Assembly: GCF_026965555.1 (NCBI RefSeq) | Contig: NZ_CP114040.1 | Coordinates: forward strand, 11,114,001-11,178,000 | Length of the DNA stretch: 64,000 nucleotides | Origin: Nannocystis punicea | GTDB lineage: Bacteria > Myxococcota_A > Polyangia > Nannocystales > Nannocystaceae | Direction of reading: 5' to 3' | Part shown: one piece after another, positions 1-11,012 of the stretch | Numbering within the stretch: the first letter of the stretch is position 1 | How the letters are laid out: each line of letters opens with the position of its first letter | Program-made: the position numbers and the translations under genes | Notes under the pieces: model-generated | What the model saw: only the letters and a program-made list of their open reading frames with translations | Databases searched by the model: none | Told to the model about the DNA's origin: nothing

Positions 1-332
1 AGCTTGCCGTCGATGTAGATCGGGCTGCCGCTCATGCCGCCGACGATGCCGGAGTGGACCATCCGCGGGTCGGAAGAGCGGAACAGGATCGCGTCCTGGC
101 GCGGCAGGTAGTCGCGGATGACGTCGATGACCTCGATCTCGAAGCGATCGGTGCCGGTGCCGGAGAAGACGGTGACCGCGTGACCCTTCATGCCGGGGCG
201 CACGTCGTCGACCGGCATGATGTCGGGCTGCGCCGCGGCGGCGGGGCGCAGGGCCAGCGCGCCGACCAGCGCGAACCCGGCGGCGCAGCGGCGAAGGGTC
301 CGGCGCACGGGACGGGGCTCAGGACTTGGCAT
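1..332 (-). CDS. SpoIVB-type (peptidase S55) domain protein, N-terminal part
   Basis: Only the first 110 codons lie in the window; the gene runs off the left edge. The ATG overlaps the last 14 nt of the thioredoxin-like gene, so the two are probably co-transcribed. Residues 1-33 form a signal peptide (RRTLRR, then an Ala/Leu core ending AAAAQP). Next come PVDDVRPGMKGHAVTVFSG and VHSGIVGGMSGSPIYIDGKL. The GGMSGSP block is the serine nucleophile region of the S55 family, whose known member SpoIVB is a sporulation-signalling serine peptidase. In myxobacteria such proteins are exported. The substrate cannot be inferred. The family call is firm; the C-terminal domains are unseen. Confidence 0.85.
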   Translation of the reverse strand, partial: MPSPEPRPVRRTLRRCAAGFALVGALALRPAAAAQPDIMPVDDVRPGMKGHAVTVFSGTGTDRFEIEVIDVIRDYLPRQDAILFRSSDPRMVHSGIVGGMSGSPIYIDGK

Positions 333-891
333 GGCGTTCGAGGGCTTGACGCATCGCGCCGACCAGGTCGTCGTGCGGCGAATAGTAGTACTTGTAGCGG
401 CGGCGCGAGGCGTTGAGCAGCTCGCGGTCGAGCGCGCCGGCGGAGTCGAAGAACAGCACGCGCGGGACGTAGCGGCCGTCGGGGCCGTACTGCTGGCTCG
501 CCGGCTCGAGGTCCTGGTCGACGTTGATCATGACGAAGCGATCGGACAGGGCCACCAGCGCCGGGTCGGAGAAGGCGGGCCGCAGCGCCTTGCACTGCGA
601 GCACCACGACGCGTGCACGACCAGCATGATCGGCCGACCCTGGCTCGCGGCCTCGCTGAAGCCCTCTTCCAGGCCGCGCCAGGCGATCGCGTCGCCGAAG
701 CCGTTCGACGGGGCGGTGGCGGTGCGCGTCGGCGCGGCGGGGGCCGGGGCGGCCGTCGGCGCGGCGGCGGACGGGGCACCTTGTTGAACGGCGGTCGATG
801 GGTCGCCGCCACAGCCGGCGAGAAGGAGCGCGCCACTTGCCGCGACGGCAGGTGCGAGGGCGAGCGCGAGGACCAGGCGGGTCGAGGTCAC
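319..891 (-). CDS. Thioredoxin-fold lipoprotein with CSQC active site
   Basis: A 190-residue protein. I chose the GTG start at 891 because a lipoprotein signal follows at once (Leu/Ala-rich stretch ending LLLAGC). The long open frame further upstream only mirrors the kinase gene. After the Cys is an Ala/Pro/Thr-rich linker (about residues 27-62), then a thioredoxin fold: ASWCSQCKAL gives a CxxC motif, and YVPRVLFF supplies the cis-Pro region. It resembles DsbD-gamma/thioredoxin_7-type reductases and is expected to act in disulfide or cytochrome redox chemistry on the outer face of a membrane. It overlaps the S55 peptidase gene downstream, which suggests shared expression. The redox partner is unknown. 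Confidence 0.85.
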   Translation of the reverse strand: MTSTRLVLALALAPAVAASGALLLAGCGGDPSTAVQQGAPSAAAPTAAPAPAAPTRTATAPSNGFGDAIAWRGLEEGFSEAASQGRPIMLVVHASWCSQCKALRPAFSDPALVALSDRFVMINVDQDLEPASQQYGPDGRYVPRVLFFDSAGALDRELLNASRRRYKYYYSPHDDLVGAMRQALERHAKS

Positions 892-1045
892 GGCTGACAA
901 CCATACCACGCGCGATCTGCGAGATCCCGCGACGAAGCGGCAGAGTCCCGGCGTGCGTCGACGCGGCGGCGAAGGAGCCCGCGTGCGCCCTCTCATGGGT
1001 GGTTGCCGGCGCCGCGGAGCCGTGCTGTCATGCCACCACTCCAGG

Positions 1046-4078
<3,033 letters not shown>

Positions 4079-4084
4079 GCCCGA

Positions 4085-4320
4085 GACGGACATGCTCCTC
4101 GAGGCATGTCTCGAATAGAATGTTCTTGAGGGCATGTCCCGCTGGACATGCACACGCGGTGCCAGCACCCCGACGATGTCGCGGCGTCGGGGATCGCCGA
4201 CAACACCATGCTCTTTGAGGCATCCGCGAGGCCCGTCTCCTGCCCGCCCCTTCTCTCTCATGGCCGGCGCAGCCCGCTCGGCCACGGAGGCGCTCGTCGA
4301 CATGTCCCTCGGGACATCCC
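4085..4320. repeat. Intergenic cluster of TGTCC-N4-GGACA palindromes
   Basis: The 380-bp gap between the kinase and radC holds no convincing gene. It holds several copies of the window-wide palindrome: a perfect CATGTCC-CGCT-GGACATG at 4133-4150, a perfect TGTCC-CTCG-GGACA at 4303-4316, and decayed copies around 4089-4115. Another half-copy (GGGACATG) supplies the start codon of radC at 4459. The copies could be transcript-end or processing hairpins, or copies of a short mobile palindrome. Confidence 0.7.
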
Positions 4321-4458
4321 TCGCTCCCCCTGCTCTCCCGCCGCGGCGCGCGGTGTCCAGCCGGCGGGACACCGGCCAGCCGGCGGGACGCTCGCGGGCC
4401 GCCGATCCGCGTCGTCGCGCGGCTTCTCGCTGGCACGCGGCTTGAAATCCCAAGGGAC

Positions 4459-5196
4459 ATGTCTCAAGGGAGCAGCGAGGATCGCGGCGACGACGAAACG
4501 GAGGCCCTGGCGCGGGCGCGGGCGATCGAGCGGCCGCGCGAGCGGATGTACGCGTTCGGGCCGGCGGTGTTGAGCAACGTCGAGCTGGTGGCGCTGCTGC
4601 TCGGCGGCGGGCGGGCCGAGCAGCGGGCGCTGGCGCTGCTGCAGCGGCTGGGCGGGCTGTCCGGGCTGATGCGCGGCCTGCCGCACCAGCTGGCCGAAGC
4701 GCCGGGGATCGGCGAGGCCTCGGCCACCGCGGTGTGCGCGGCGGTCGAGCTGGCGCGGCGGATCGGTCAGCTCCAATTGCCGGTCGAGGCGGCGGTGCGC
4801 GGCTCCGACGACGTGCGGCGGTTCGTCCACGCCCACCTGCGCGGCCGTTCGCAGGAGGTGTTCATGATCCTGGGCCTCGACAGCCGGCGGCGGATCCGCC
4901 TGATCAAGGAGGTCGGCCTCGGCAGCGTCGCTCACGTCCATGTCCACCCGCGCGAGGTCTTCCGCCCGCTCACCCAGGCGGGCGCTCACTCGGTCATCCT
5001 CGTCCACAATCATCCCAGCGGCGAGCCGAACCCCAGCGAGAGCGACGTCGGCCTCACCCACCGCCTGGTCGAGTGCGGCTGGCTGATGGGCATCCCCGTC
5101 GTCGACCACCTCATCGTCACCGACGGCGGCTGCACCTCCATGCTGGCCCTGGGGCTCCTCCCCGAGGCCCCGCTGCCCCCGGAGGCCCCGCTGTGA
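4459..5196 (+). CDS. radC: RadC/JAB-domain protein
   Basis: A 245-residue protein of normal RadC length. Residues 1-100 form the UPF0758 N-terminal region with a helix-hairpin-helix-like APGIGEASATAV. The C-terminal MPN/JAB domain has EVFMILGLD, then HNHPSGEPNPSESD, the metal-binding HxH...S...D of JAMM proteins, and DHLIV. RadC was named as a DNA-repair gene but that role is disputed, and the biochemical activity is not established. The ATG sits inside a GGGACATG half-copy of the dispersed palindrome. The C-terminus ends in a short PLPPEAPL repeat. The SDR gene follows 43 nt downstream on the same strand. Confidence 0.93.
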   Translation: MSQGSSEDRGDDETEALARARAIERPRERMYAFGPAVLSNVELVALLLGGGRAEQRALALLQRLGGLSGLMRGLPHQLAEAPGIGEASATAVCAAVELARRIGQLQLPVEAAVRGSDDVRRFVHAHLRGRSQEVFMILGLDSRRRIRLIKEVGLGSVAHVHVHPREVFRPLTQAGAHSVILVHNHPSGEPNPSESDVGLTHRLVECGWLMGIPVVDHLIVTDGGCTSMLALGLLPEAPLPPEAPL

Positions 5197-5239
5197 CCGC
5201 TGTGACGCGCGCGCGCGAATCGTGCTACGTCCTCGCGCC

Positions 5240-6019
5240 ATGGACCTCGGTCTCCAGCACAAAGTCGCGATCGTCACCGGCGGCAGCGAGGGCATCGGGC
5301 GAGCCACCGCCCGCGCGTTCGCCCAGGCCGGGGCCCGCGTCGTCATCTGCGCCCGCCGGGCCGACGTGCTCGCCAAGGCGATGCACGACCTGTCCGCGGA
5401 GACAGGCGCCGAGGTGCTCGCCATGCCGGTCGACGTGCGCGAGCCGGCCGACGTCATGCGTCTCGTCGACGGGGTGGTCGCCCGCCTCGGCCGCATCGAC
5501 GTCCTCGTCAACAACGCCGGCACCTCGGCCGCCGCGCCGTTCGAGTCGCTCACCGACGACGCCTGGCAGGACGACCTCGACCTCAAGCTGTTCGCCGCGC
5601 TGCGGCTCATCCGCCTGGCCGTCCCGCACATGCGCAAGGCCGGCGGCGGCAGCATCGTCAACCTGCTCAACATCGGCGCCCGTCAACCCGCCGCCGGCTC
5701 GATGCCCTCGACCGTCAGCCGCGCCGCCGGCCTGGCCCTCACCAAGGCGCTGTCGAAAGAGCTCGCGCCGGAGCAGATCCGCGTCAACGCCGTCCTCATC
5801 GGCCTGGTCAAGAGCGCCCAGCACGATCGCAAGCGCAACCCCACCCTCGACCGCGACCGCTACTACGACGACATGGCCCGTCAGCGCCAGGTGCCGCTCG
5901 GACGCGTCGGCGAGGCCGAAGAGGCCGCCGACCTCATCGCCTTCCTGTCGTCCGCCCGCGCCGCCTTCATCACCGGCACCGCGATCAACTTCGACGGCGG
6001 CGCCAGCGCGGTGCCGTGA
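5240..6019 (+). CDS. SDR-family oxidoreductase with altered catalytic site
   Basis: A 259-residue Rossmann-fold protein. The NAD(P) motif TGGSEGIG is near residue 13 and NNAG near 90. It aligns with FabG-like short-chain dehydrogenases along its whole length, ending in FDGGAS. The usual YxxxK catalytic pair is absent: the matching stretch reads STVSRAAGLALTKAL, so Tyr becomes Ser and Lys becomes Arg by my alignment. This may mark a conserved subfamily with a different reaction rather than a dead copy, because the rest is intact. I chose the ATG at 5240 because the fold starts immediately after it; 5222 is an alternative. Substrate unknown. Confidence 0.88.
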   Translation: MDLGLQHKVAIVTGGSEGIGRATARAFAQAGARVVICARRADVLAKAMHDLSAETGAEVLAMPVDVREPADVMRLVDGVVARLGRIDVLVNNAGTSAAAPFESLTDDAWQDDLDLKLFAALRLIRLAVPHMRKAGGGSIVNLLNIGARQPAAGSMPSTVSRAAGLALTKALSKELAPEQIRVNAVLIGLVKSAQHDRKRNPTLDRDRYYDDMARQRQVPLGRVGEAEEAADLIAFLSSARAAFITGTAINFDGGASAVP

Positions 6020-6041
6020 GCCGCGCTCCGGTCGCAAGCCC

Positions 6042-6075
6042 TTTGAGCCATGTCCTGAAGGACATGCTTTAAAAG
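6042..6075. terminator. Bidirectional hairpin between convergent genes
   Basis: A perfect inverted repeat CATGTCCT-GA-AGGACATG (6049-6066) lies between the convergent SDR and methyltransferase genes. It is flanked by CTTTGAGC on the left and GCTTTAAAAG on the right, so short T-rich stretches follow the hairpin on either strand. It is one of the cleanest copies of the dispersed palindrome. A terminator role is inferred from position. Confidence 0.55.
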
Positions 6076-7112
6076 ATCTCCTCGAGCCGGCGGCCCCGCC
6101 GGGCCGGCGGCGGCGTGAGGGCGGCGAGGCGCGGGATGCCGGCCTCCGCGGCGGCGAAGAACTCGGGGTCGACCTCCACCCCGACGCTCTCGTAGCCGAC
6201 CGCGACCGCGGCCGCGATCGTCGAGCCGCCGCCCATGAACGGGTCGAGCACCACGCCGCGCCCGAGCGGCAACGCGGCGCGGACCAACTGCCGCATCAAC
6301 GCCTGCGGCTTGAGCGAGGGGTGAGGCGACAGCGCGCGCTCCTCGGGCCGGGTCGGGGCGGAGGCGATGACGTCGGCGAACGGCTGCTCGGCGGAGATCC
6401 GCCTCAACCCGCCGGTGCCCCACCGGCGCAGGTTGTCCTGGACGCGGCCCTCGCACGGCTTGCGGAACAGGCCCCACGGCTCCCACGCCGAGCGCGGCAT
6501 CACAGTGACGTCGGCGAACTCCTCGTGGGCGTTCTTCGGCCGGTCGCCGCCGCGCAAGGTCTGGACCAGGCGGATGATCTCGGCCCGCTTCTCGAACCCG
6601 GCGGCGAGGAACGGCCCGTACACGAGGTGCGACAGCAGCGGGTTGCCGGCGATGAAGACGTGGGCGCCCGGGACCAGCACGCGCATCGCCTGGGCCGCGA
6701 AGTCGGCGAAGAACTGCTCGAGGGCGTCGCGCTCGTCGCTCGACAGCACGGTGAAGCGCGGCAAGGGGCTGCGAGTGCTGCCGCCCATGGTCGGGGGGAT
6801 CCGCCACACCCCGCCGTGGCCGCTGCGCAGCTTGGCGGTCTCGAGCGCGGTGTACTCCTTGAGCCCGTACGGCGGGTCGGTGACGATCGCGTGGATCGAT
6901 CTCTCGGGTCGCGCCGCCATCCACCGCAGGCCATCGCCGCGTACCAGGGTGTACGTGGCCTCGCCGAGCCGGTGCGAGCTGGAGACGAAGTTGTCCTGGT
7001 CGGCTGCGACCACGCGCGCGCGATCGTACCACGCACCCGCGCCGGCTCCGACCACCCGCGCGAGCCGGCGCCCCTCACACGCGGCGGCTCGACCAGCGAA
7101 GGGCCTGGTCAC
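6069..7112 (-). CDS. DNA (cytosine-N4/adenine-N6) methyltransferase, beta class
   Basis: Up to 347 residues. The catalytic motif IV TDPPYGLKEY comes first (about residue 80). The SAM-binding motif I, VVLDPFMGGGSTIAAA, lies near the C-terminus after HPSLKPQALMRQL. This is the IV-TRD-I order of beta-class N4/N6 methyltransferases. No restriction endonuclease is adjacent, so it looks like an orphan modification enzyme with a regulatory or protective role. The first 33 residues are Ala/Arg-rich and fit poorly; a GTG at 7013 is a credible alternative start and would leave 314 residues. Target sequence and base (m4C or m6A) are not predictable from this. Confidence 0.9.
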   Translation of the reverse strand: MTRPFAGRAAACEGRRLARVVGAGAGAWYDRARVVAADQDNFVSSSHRLGEATYTLVRGDGLRWMAARPERSIHAIVTDPPYGLKEYTALETAKLRSGHGGVWRIPPTMGGSTRSPLPRFTVLSSDERDALEQFFADFAAQAMRVLVPGAHVFIAGNPLLSHLVYGPFLAAGFEKRAEIIRLVQTLRGGDRPKNAHEEFADVTVMPRSAWEPWGLFRKPCEGRVQDNLRRWGTGGLRRISAEQPFADVIASAPTRPEERALSPHPSLKPQALMRQLVRAALPLGRGVVLDPFMGGGSTIAAAVAVGYESVGVEVDPEFFAAAEAGIPRLAALTPPPARRGRRLEEIF

Positions 7113-7271
7113 CCGCGACGACGCCGCAGCTCCTTCGCGGCCGGGGATCGGCCGTACACGAGCGGGGCGCTGGCAGGTCGGCTGAGCCCGACCACCTCCG
7201 GCATCCCGTCGATTCTCGCCGCCTCCGGGTCGCCCTCGATCCTCGCCCCCGCTCGGCCCGGCGCTCGCGCT

Positions 7272-8183
7272 TCAGGCGAGCTCGGTCCGCAGGAACTCGC
7301 CGATCCGCCGGATCGCCCGCCGCGCCTCGGGCAGCAGGCTGGGGAACACCTGGAACACATGGATCATGTCGTCCCAGACCTCGAGCTCGACCCGACCCTG
7401 CCCCGCCCGTACGCGCTCGGCCAGGCGGGTCGCGTCGTCGTGCAGGACCTCGCGGGTGCCGACCTGGATCAGGATCGGCGGCAGGCCGCGCATGTCGGCG
7501 TGGATCGGCGAGATCAGCGGGTGCTGCGGGTCGCCGTCGGGGCCGACGTAGTAGCGGCCGAACGCCGCCAGGTCGCCGCCGATCATCGGGTCGAGCGCTG
7601 CGCGCGTGCGCACCGACTCGCCCGTGCCCGCGAGGTCGGCCCACGGCGACAACATGAACGCGGCCCCCGGCAGCTGCACGCCTCCGGTGTCGCGCAGGCG
7701 CACCAGAGCGGCCGCGGTCAGCCCGCCGCCGGCCGAGTCGCCGCCGATGGCGATCGATCTGGCCGAAAAGCCCTGGTCCAGGAGCCATGTGTAAGCAGCC
7801 ATGGCGTCGTCGAGCGCGGCCGGGTACGGGTGCTCGGGGGCGAGGCGGTAGTCGAGCGCGAGCACGCGGACGCGGGCCTCGCGGCTCAGCGCCGCCGTCA
7901 GGGCGCGGTGCGAGGCGGGCGAGCCGGCGACGTAGCCGCCGCCGTGGAGGTAGAGCAGGACCTTGTCGGCGCGAGCCCCGACGCTGTGGATCCACTCGCC
8001 CGGGACGCCGCCCGCGTGGGTCGGCTCGAGGTACACGCCGGCCGGCAGGCGGGCCTGACGGATCCCGCGCTCGATGGTCTTGCGCACGCCCTTGTAGCCG
8101 TCCGGCCCGAACTCGCCGATCGGGTGGCGGCGGCGCCAGTAGCGGATCATCTGGTAGAGGAGGTGGCTCTGCAGGCTTGCCAT
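7272..8183 (-). CDS. Alpha/beta hydrolase, hormone-sensitive-lipase type esterase
   Basis: A 303-residue protein with all the hallmarks of bacterial HSL (family IV) esterases. The oxyanion-hole motif is YLHGGGYVAGS (about 92-102) and the nucleophile elbow is IGGDSAGGGL. The acid Asp is in VGTREVLHDDA and the catalytic His in DDMIHVFQ. It probably hydrolyses short-to-medium acyl esters in the cytoplasm. A GAGGGA ribosome-binding site precedes the ATG. A decayed copy of the dispersed palindrome (8185-8200) lies in the 21-nt gap to the metallo-beta-lactamase-fold gene upstream, so the two may be co-transcribed. Confidence 0.92.
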   Translation of the reverse strand: MASLQSHLLYQMIRYWRRRHPIGEFGPDGYKGVRKTIERGIRQARLPAGVYLEPTHAGGVPGEWIHSVGARADKVLLYLHGGGYVAGSPASHRALTAALSREARVRVLALDYRLAPEHPYPAALDDAMAAYTWLLDQGFSARSIAIGGDSAGGGLTAAALVRLRDTGGVQLPGAAFMLSPWADLAGTGESVRTRAALDPMIGGDLAAFGRYYVGPDGDPQHPLISPIHADMRGLPPILIQVGTREVLHDDATRLAERVRAGQGRVELEVWDDMIHVFQVFPSLLPEARRAIRRIGEFLRTELA

Positions 8184-8204
8184 GTGTCCCTCACGACATG
8201 TTCT

Positions 8205-9317
8205 TCAGGCCAGAGAACGAGTGAGCGCGCCGGTGTCGATCGGCGCGACGGTGTAGCGGGGCGCGAGGCCCCAGGCCAGGGGCGAGCGGACGAAGGGCGA
8301 CGAGCAGTAGATGTTGGGGAGGTCGCCGCCGGCGTCGCCACGGTCGACGATCGACTTCTCCAGGACCATCGAGGTGTACTGCGACATGCTGCTCTCGAGC
8401 GCGTTGCCGTTGAGGACGACCTCGGCCCCGTACTTGGCGGCGTGCTCGCGCAGGCTATTGAGGCCGGAGGCGCGCGGGTGGTAGCTCTCGGGGCAGACGC
8501 CGTTCTCGGAGATGGCGAACACCCCGCGGCCGGCGGCGTGGAACACGATCGAGTGGTTGCCGAGGGTGTGCCCCGGGGTCCACACCAGCGCGAGGCCCTT
8601 GCCGAGCCACACCGAGCCCTCGACGGCGATGATCTTCTCCGCCGGCACGCCGTCGAGCGCCTCCTCGATCCACCACGGCCGCTGCAAGGGGTGCAACGCC
8701 TGCAAGGTCTCGATCTCGCGGCGATTGACGATGAGCCTGGCGTTGAGATAGAGCGGCGGCCGCCCGTGCTCGCCGACCAGGCCGCGCCGCAGGTCCTGGA
8801 CGTGGAGGTGGTCGAAGGTGACGTAGTCGATCCGGGCCGGGTCGACGCCGAGGCGCTTGCGCGCGAGCGCTGCCGGTCCGTCGGCCCGCCGCAGCAGCTC
8901 GGGCGGCGCCCACGGTACGAGGTCGCGTCGCAGCTGGTCGAAGAAACCTGCCCTCGCGGACAGGTCAGCCTCGCTCGGGTTGACGAAGATCGTGCGCACC
9001 TGCCCGCTCCAGTCCTCGAATTCGATCAGGTCGCAGCGGTTGCGCATCAGGAGGTACTTCGCGCGGGTCGGCGGCGCCTGCCAGAAGGCGAACGCGACCG
9101 GGTACGGGAACGGCAGCAGATCGAGGGTGCGGAAGCCGCGGACGGGGCCGTCGCTGCGGAAGCGGCGGCCGAACGCCTCGCCGCGGGCGCGCAGGTCCTC
9201 GAGGCGGAAGCCCGGTCGCGGCTCGCGCCAGCCGTCGTCGAGCTCGGCGATCGCGCGGAAGTTGGCGGGCATCTCTGCCGCGCACGGCTCCGGGGTCGTG
9301 GGGCGGTCGAACGGCAT
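8205..9317 (-). CDS. Metallo-beta-lactamase-fold protein with variant metal motif
   Basis: A 370-residue protein. The start is ATG 9317, preceded by AAGGTGG; a GTG at 9326 is possible. After about 150 N-terminal residues of unknown type comes YVTFDHLHVQDLRR, the place of the HxHxDH metal motif, here HLHVQD. Then come TPGHTLGNHSIVFH and SENGVCPESYHP, which supply further metal-ligand histidines. The sequence is organised like MBL-fold hydrolases (lactonase/glyoxalase II-like). The HxHx(D/Q)(H/D) change suggests a modified or single-metal site. The N-terminal extension contains FPYPVAFAFW and ends in a proline-rich stretch. Substrate unknown; fold call moderately sure. Confidence 0.75.
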   Translation of the reverse strand: MPFDRPTTPEPCAAEMPANFRAIAELDDGWREPRPGFRLEDLRARGEAFGRRFRSDGPVRGFRTLDLLPFPYPVAFAFWQAPPTRAKYLLMRNRCDLIEFEDWSGQVRTIFVNPSEADLSARAGFFDQLRRDLVPWAPPELLRRADGPAALARKRLGVDPARIDYVTFDHLHVQDLRRGLVGEHGRPPLYLNARLIVNRREIETLQALHPLQRPWWIEEALDGVPAEKIIAVEGSVWLGKGLALVWTPGHTLGNHSIVFHAAGRGVFAISENGVCPESYHPRASGLNSLREHAAKYGAEVVLNGNALESSMSQYTSMVLEKSIVDRGDAGGDLPNIYCSSPFVRSPLAWGLAPRYTVAPIDTGALTRSLA

Positions 9318-9326
9318 CGCCGCCAC

Positions 9327-9536
9327 CTTATCGCGCCGGTGGGCGGCCGTCAGCGGAGGTTGTCCCCCTGCGCCGGAGACGGCGGCGCGGTGGAGCGCGA
9401 GGTGAGGCCGCGAGCGCGACGGCCTTGCTCTGCCTTCGCGAAATCTACTCGCCGCCGCTTCTGCGTGGGCAGCGGGCCGCGCTCGCTTCCTCCGCGGCCG
9501 CGAGGAATTTACCTGCGACGACCCCTCGCGGAACGG
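9327..9536. other. Gap without recognisable gene
   Basis: About 210 bp between two minus-strand genes. I see no gene here, only GC-rich sequence. It presumably carries the promoter of the MBL-fold gene. Confidence 0.4.
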
Positions 9537-10187
9537 TCAGCGTCCGTAGGTCCGCTGCAGGTGAGCGACGGCCGCCCCCGCGCCGCGGAGATCGGCGTCG
9601 CCGTCGAGCAGGGCCGGCAGTTCGGCACGACCGGTGCGTTCGGCCAGCTCGGCGAACTTGGCGCTGCCACGGCCGCAGGTGCGCCAGCGATAGGCGATCT
9701 CGCGAGCGCACAGCCACTGACGGATCTCCCGCGCCTCCGCCGAGGTCTCGTCGGCGAACAGCTCGAGCGGCCGGGCCGGCGCCTCCGACGCCAGGGCCCG
9801 CACCCGCGGCAGCGCGAGCGAGGCGAGGCCGCTCGACACCGTCGTCAGCGGTCCGAGCCGCAACGGCCACGGGACCTGGCCGTCGCCGTAGCGCGAGACG
9901 AGGTGCCGCACGATCACCGACGACTCGCGGATGACCTGCTCGCCGTCGACGAGCATCGGGTACGGCGGGCCGTGGGCAGGACGAAAGCGCGTCCCGCCCG
10001 GGGGGCACGGCCGCATCGACACGTCGAGGTCGAGCCACACCAGCGCCTCGCGGACCTTGCGACAGAACGGGCACGCCTCGAACTCGTAGAGCACCAGCTC
10101 GCCCGTCGGACGCGGCCCCGTGGCGCCCACGCGCGAACCGAGCCCGAGTCGCACCGCCGTGGCCACCGCCGAACCCAGCCTCGTCAT
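9537..10187 (-). CDS. Glutathione S-transferase/glutaredoxin-like protein with two thioredoxin folds
   Basis: A 216-residue protein. I chose ATG 10187 because GAGGAGCAGGAC lies just upstream; a longer open frame adds 28 unconvincing residues. The first thioredoxin-like domain contains LYEFEACPFCRKVREAL, a glutaredoxin CPFC site, followed by PYPMLVDGEQVIRESSVIV, the cis-Pro and glutathione-binding region of GST N-terminal domains. A second, shorter fold begins LELFADETSAEAREIRQWL and has no CxxC. Tandem architectures of this kind occur in GST_N_3-type proteins. It may act in thiol redox or detoxification. There is no signal peptide, so it is probably cytoplasmic. Confidence 0.82.
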   Translation of the reverse strand: MTRLGSAVATAVRLGLGSRVGATGPRPTGELVLYEFEACPFCRKVREALVWLDLDVSMRPCPPGGTRFRPAHGPPYPMLVDGEQVIRESSVIVRHLVSRYGDGQVPWPLRLGPLTTVSSGLASLALPRVRALASEAPARPLELFADETSAEAREIRQWLCAREIAYRWRTCGRGSAKFAELAERTGRAELPALLDGDADLRGAGAAVAHLQRTYGR

Positions 10188-10364
10188 GTCCTGCTCCTCG
10201 TCGATTCGCTCGCGCGCCGCGTCATGCCAGAGCCTCGGCTGCTTGCATGCGCGACAATTCCCGCGGCGCAACCGGCTGCGCTGACAGCAGCGCCCGCCTC
10301 GTCGCGGAGGCGAGCACGTCCGACGAATCGGCCGCCCTCGCGCGCGACGCGTCGCCGCGCGTGC

Positions 10365-11012
10365 TCATGTTCGGGCCTTCGGCAGCTGCTTGCGCAGGAA
10401 CTCGACCGCGACCTGGCAGAACGGGCGGAACTCGTGGCCGTCGCGGCTCGACCAGCGGGCGATCTCCCGCTCGAGCGCGGCGCGGGACCACGTCTTGTCG
10501 CTGTACTTCTTGCGCAGGCGGGCGATGAGGCCCTCGATCACGCGGCGGCGCAGCTGGCGGAGGTGCGGCGCGTTGAGGCCGAGCACCTGGTCGAGGTCGC
10601 GGTCGGCCTCGGGGTCGGCGCCGAAGATCCGGCCCTCGACGAAGCCGTAGCGCACGCGGTGCTCGACGCCCGCGACCGGGTCGAGCGCCAGCGGGCTCGC
10701 GCCCTTGCGCACGTCGCAGTGGCGGATGTCGCGCTGCTCGTGCGTGGGATTGTCCTGTCCTCCGGGACAGGCGGCGAGGAGGTTGCGGTGCGTCAGCTGC
10801 TGCGCGCGGTGCTCGTGCTGCGGCCGCAGGTGCTCGATGCGCAGCGACTCGAGCTCGATGCGGTTCATGCAATAGCAGCAGAGCGCGCCCTGCTCGCGCA
10901 GCAGGGCGCGCCGCAGCTCGTGCTTCCACGGGCCCGGGTCGTCGAAGCTGCCGCCGGCCTGGCGGTGCTGGGTGAGCGCCGGCGGCTCGCGGCCCTTCTG
11001 GATGTTCTTCAT
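10365..11012 (-). CDS. ptuB: Septu-type HNH endonuclease PtuB (TIGR02646-like)
   Basis: A 215-residue protein. GALCCYCMNRIE and RIEHLRPQ form the Cys pair and the HxxP-like core, followed by NLLAACPGG. This matches the HNH core of TIGR02646/PtuB proteins, which cleave nucleic acid. Its ATG overlaps the TGA of the ATPase gene by 4 nt (ATGA), so the pair is translationally coupled. PtuA-PtuB is the Septu anti-phage system, in which the ATPase complex controls the nuclease. An inverted repeat CCTGTCC-TCC-GGGACAGG (10754-10771) sits in frame in the middle of the gene. Usually the second invariant Cys pair is CxxC; here CPGG and HCDV take that area, so the metal site may vary. Confidence 0.85.
   Translation of the reverse strand: MKNIQKGREPPALTQHRQAGGSFDDPGPWKHELRRALLREQGALCCYCMNRIELESLRIEHLRPQHEHRAQQLTHRNLLAACPGGQDNPTHEQRDIRHCDVRKGASPLALDPVAGVEHRVRYGFVEGRIFGADPEADRDLDQVLGLNAPHLRQLRRRVIEGLIARLRKKYSDKTWSRAALEREIARWSSRDGHEFRPFCQVAVEFLRKQLPKART
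10754..10771. repeat. Dispersed palindrome copy inside ptuB
   Basis: Perfect CCTGTCC/GGACAGG inverted repeat inside the reading frame, encoding part of ACPGGQDN between the two conserved halves of the HNH domain. It matches the window-wide TGTCC-N4-GGACA element. Confidence 0.7.

Noticed and set aside
6069..7112. Methyltransferase as part of a restriction-modification pair
   Set aside because: Neither neighbour is an endonuclease; the adjacent genes are an SDR and an esterase.
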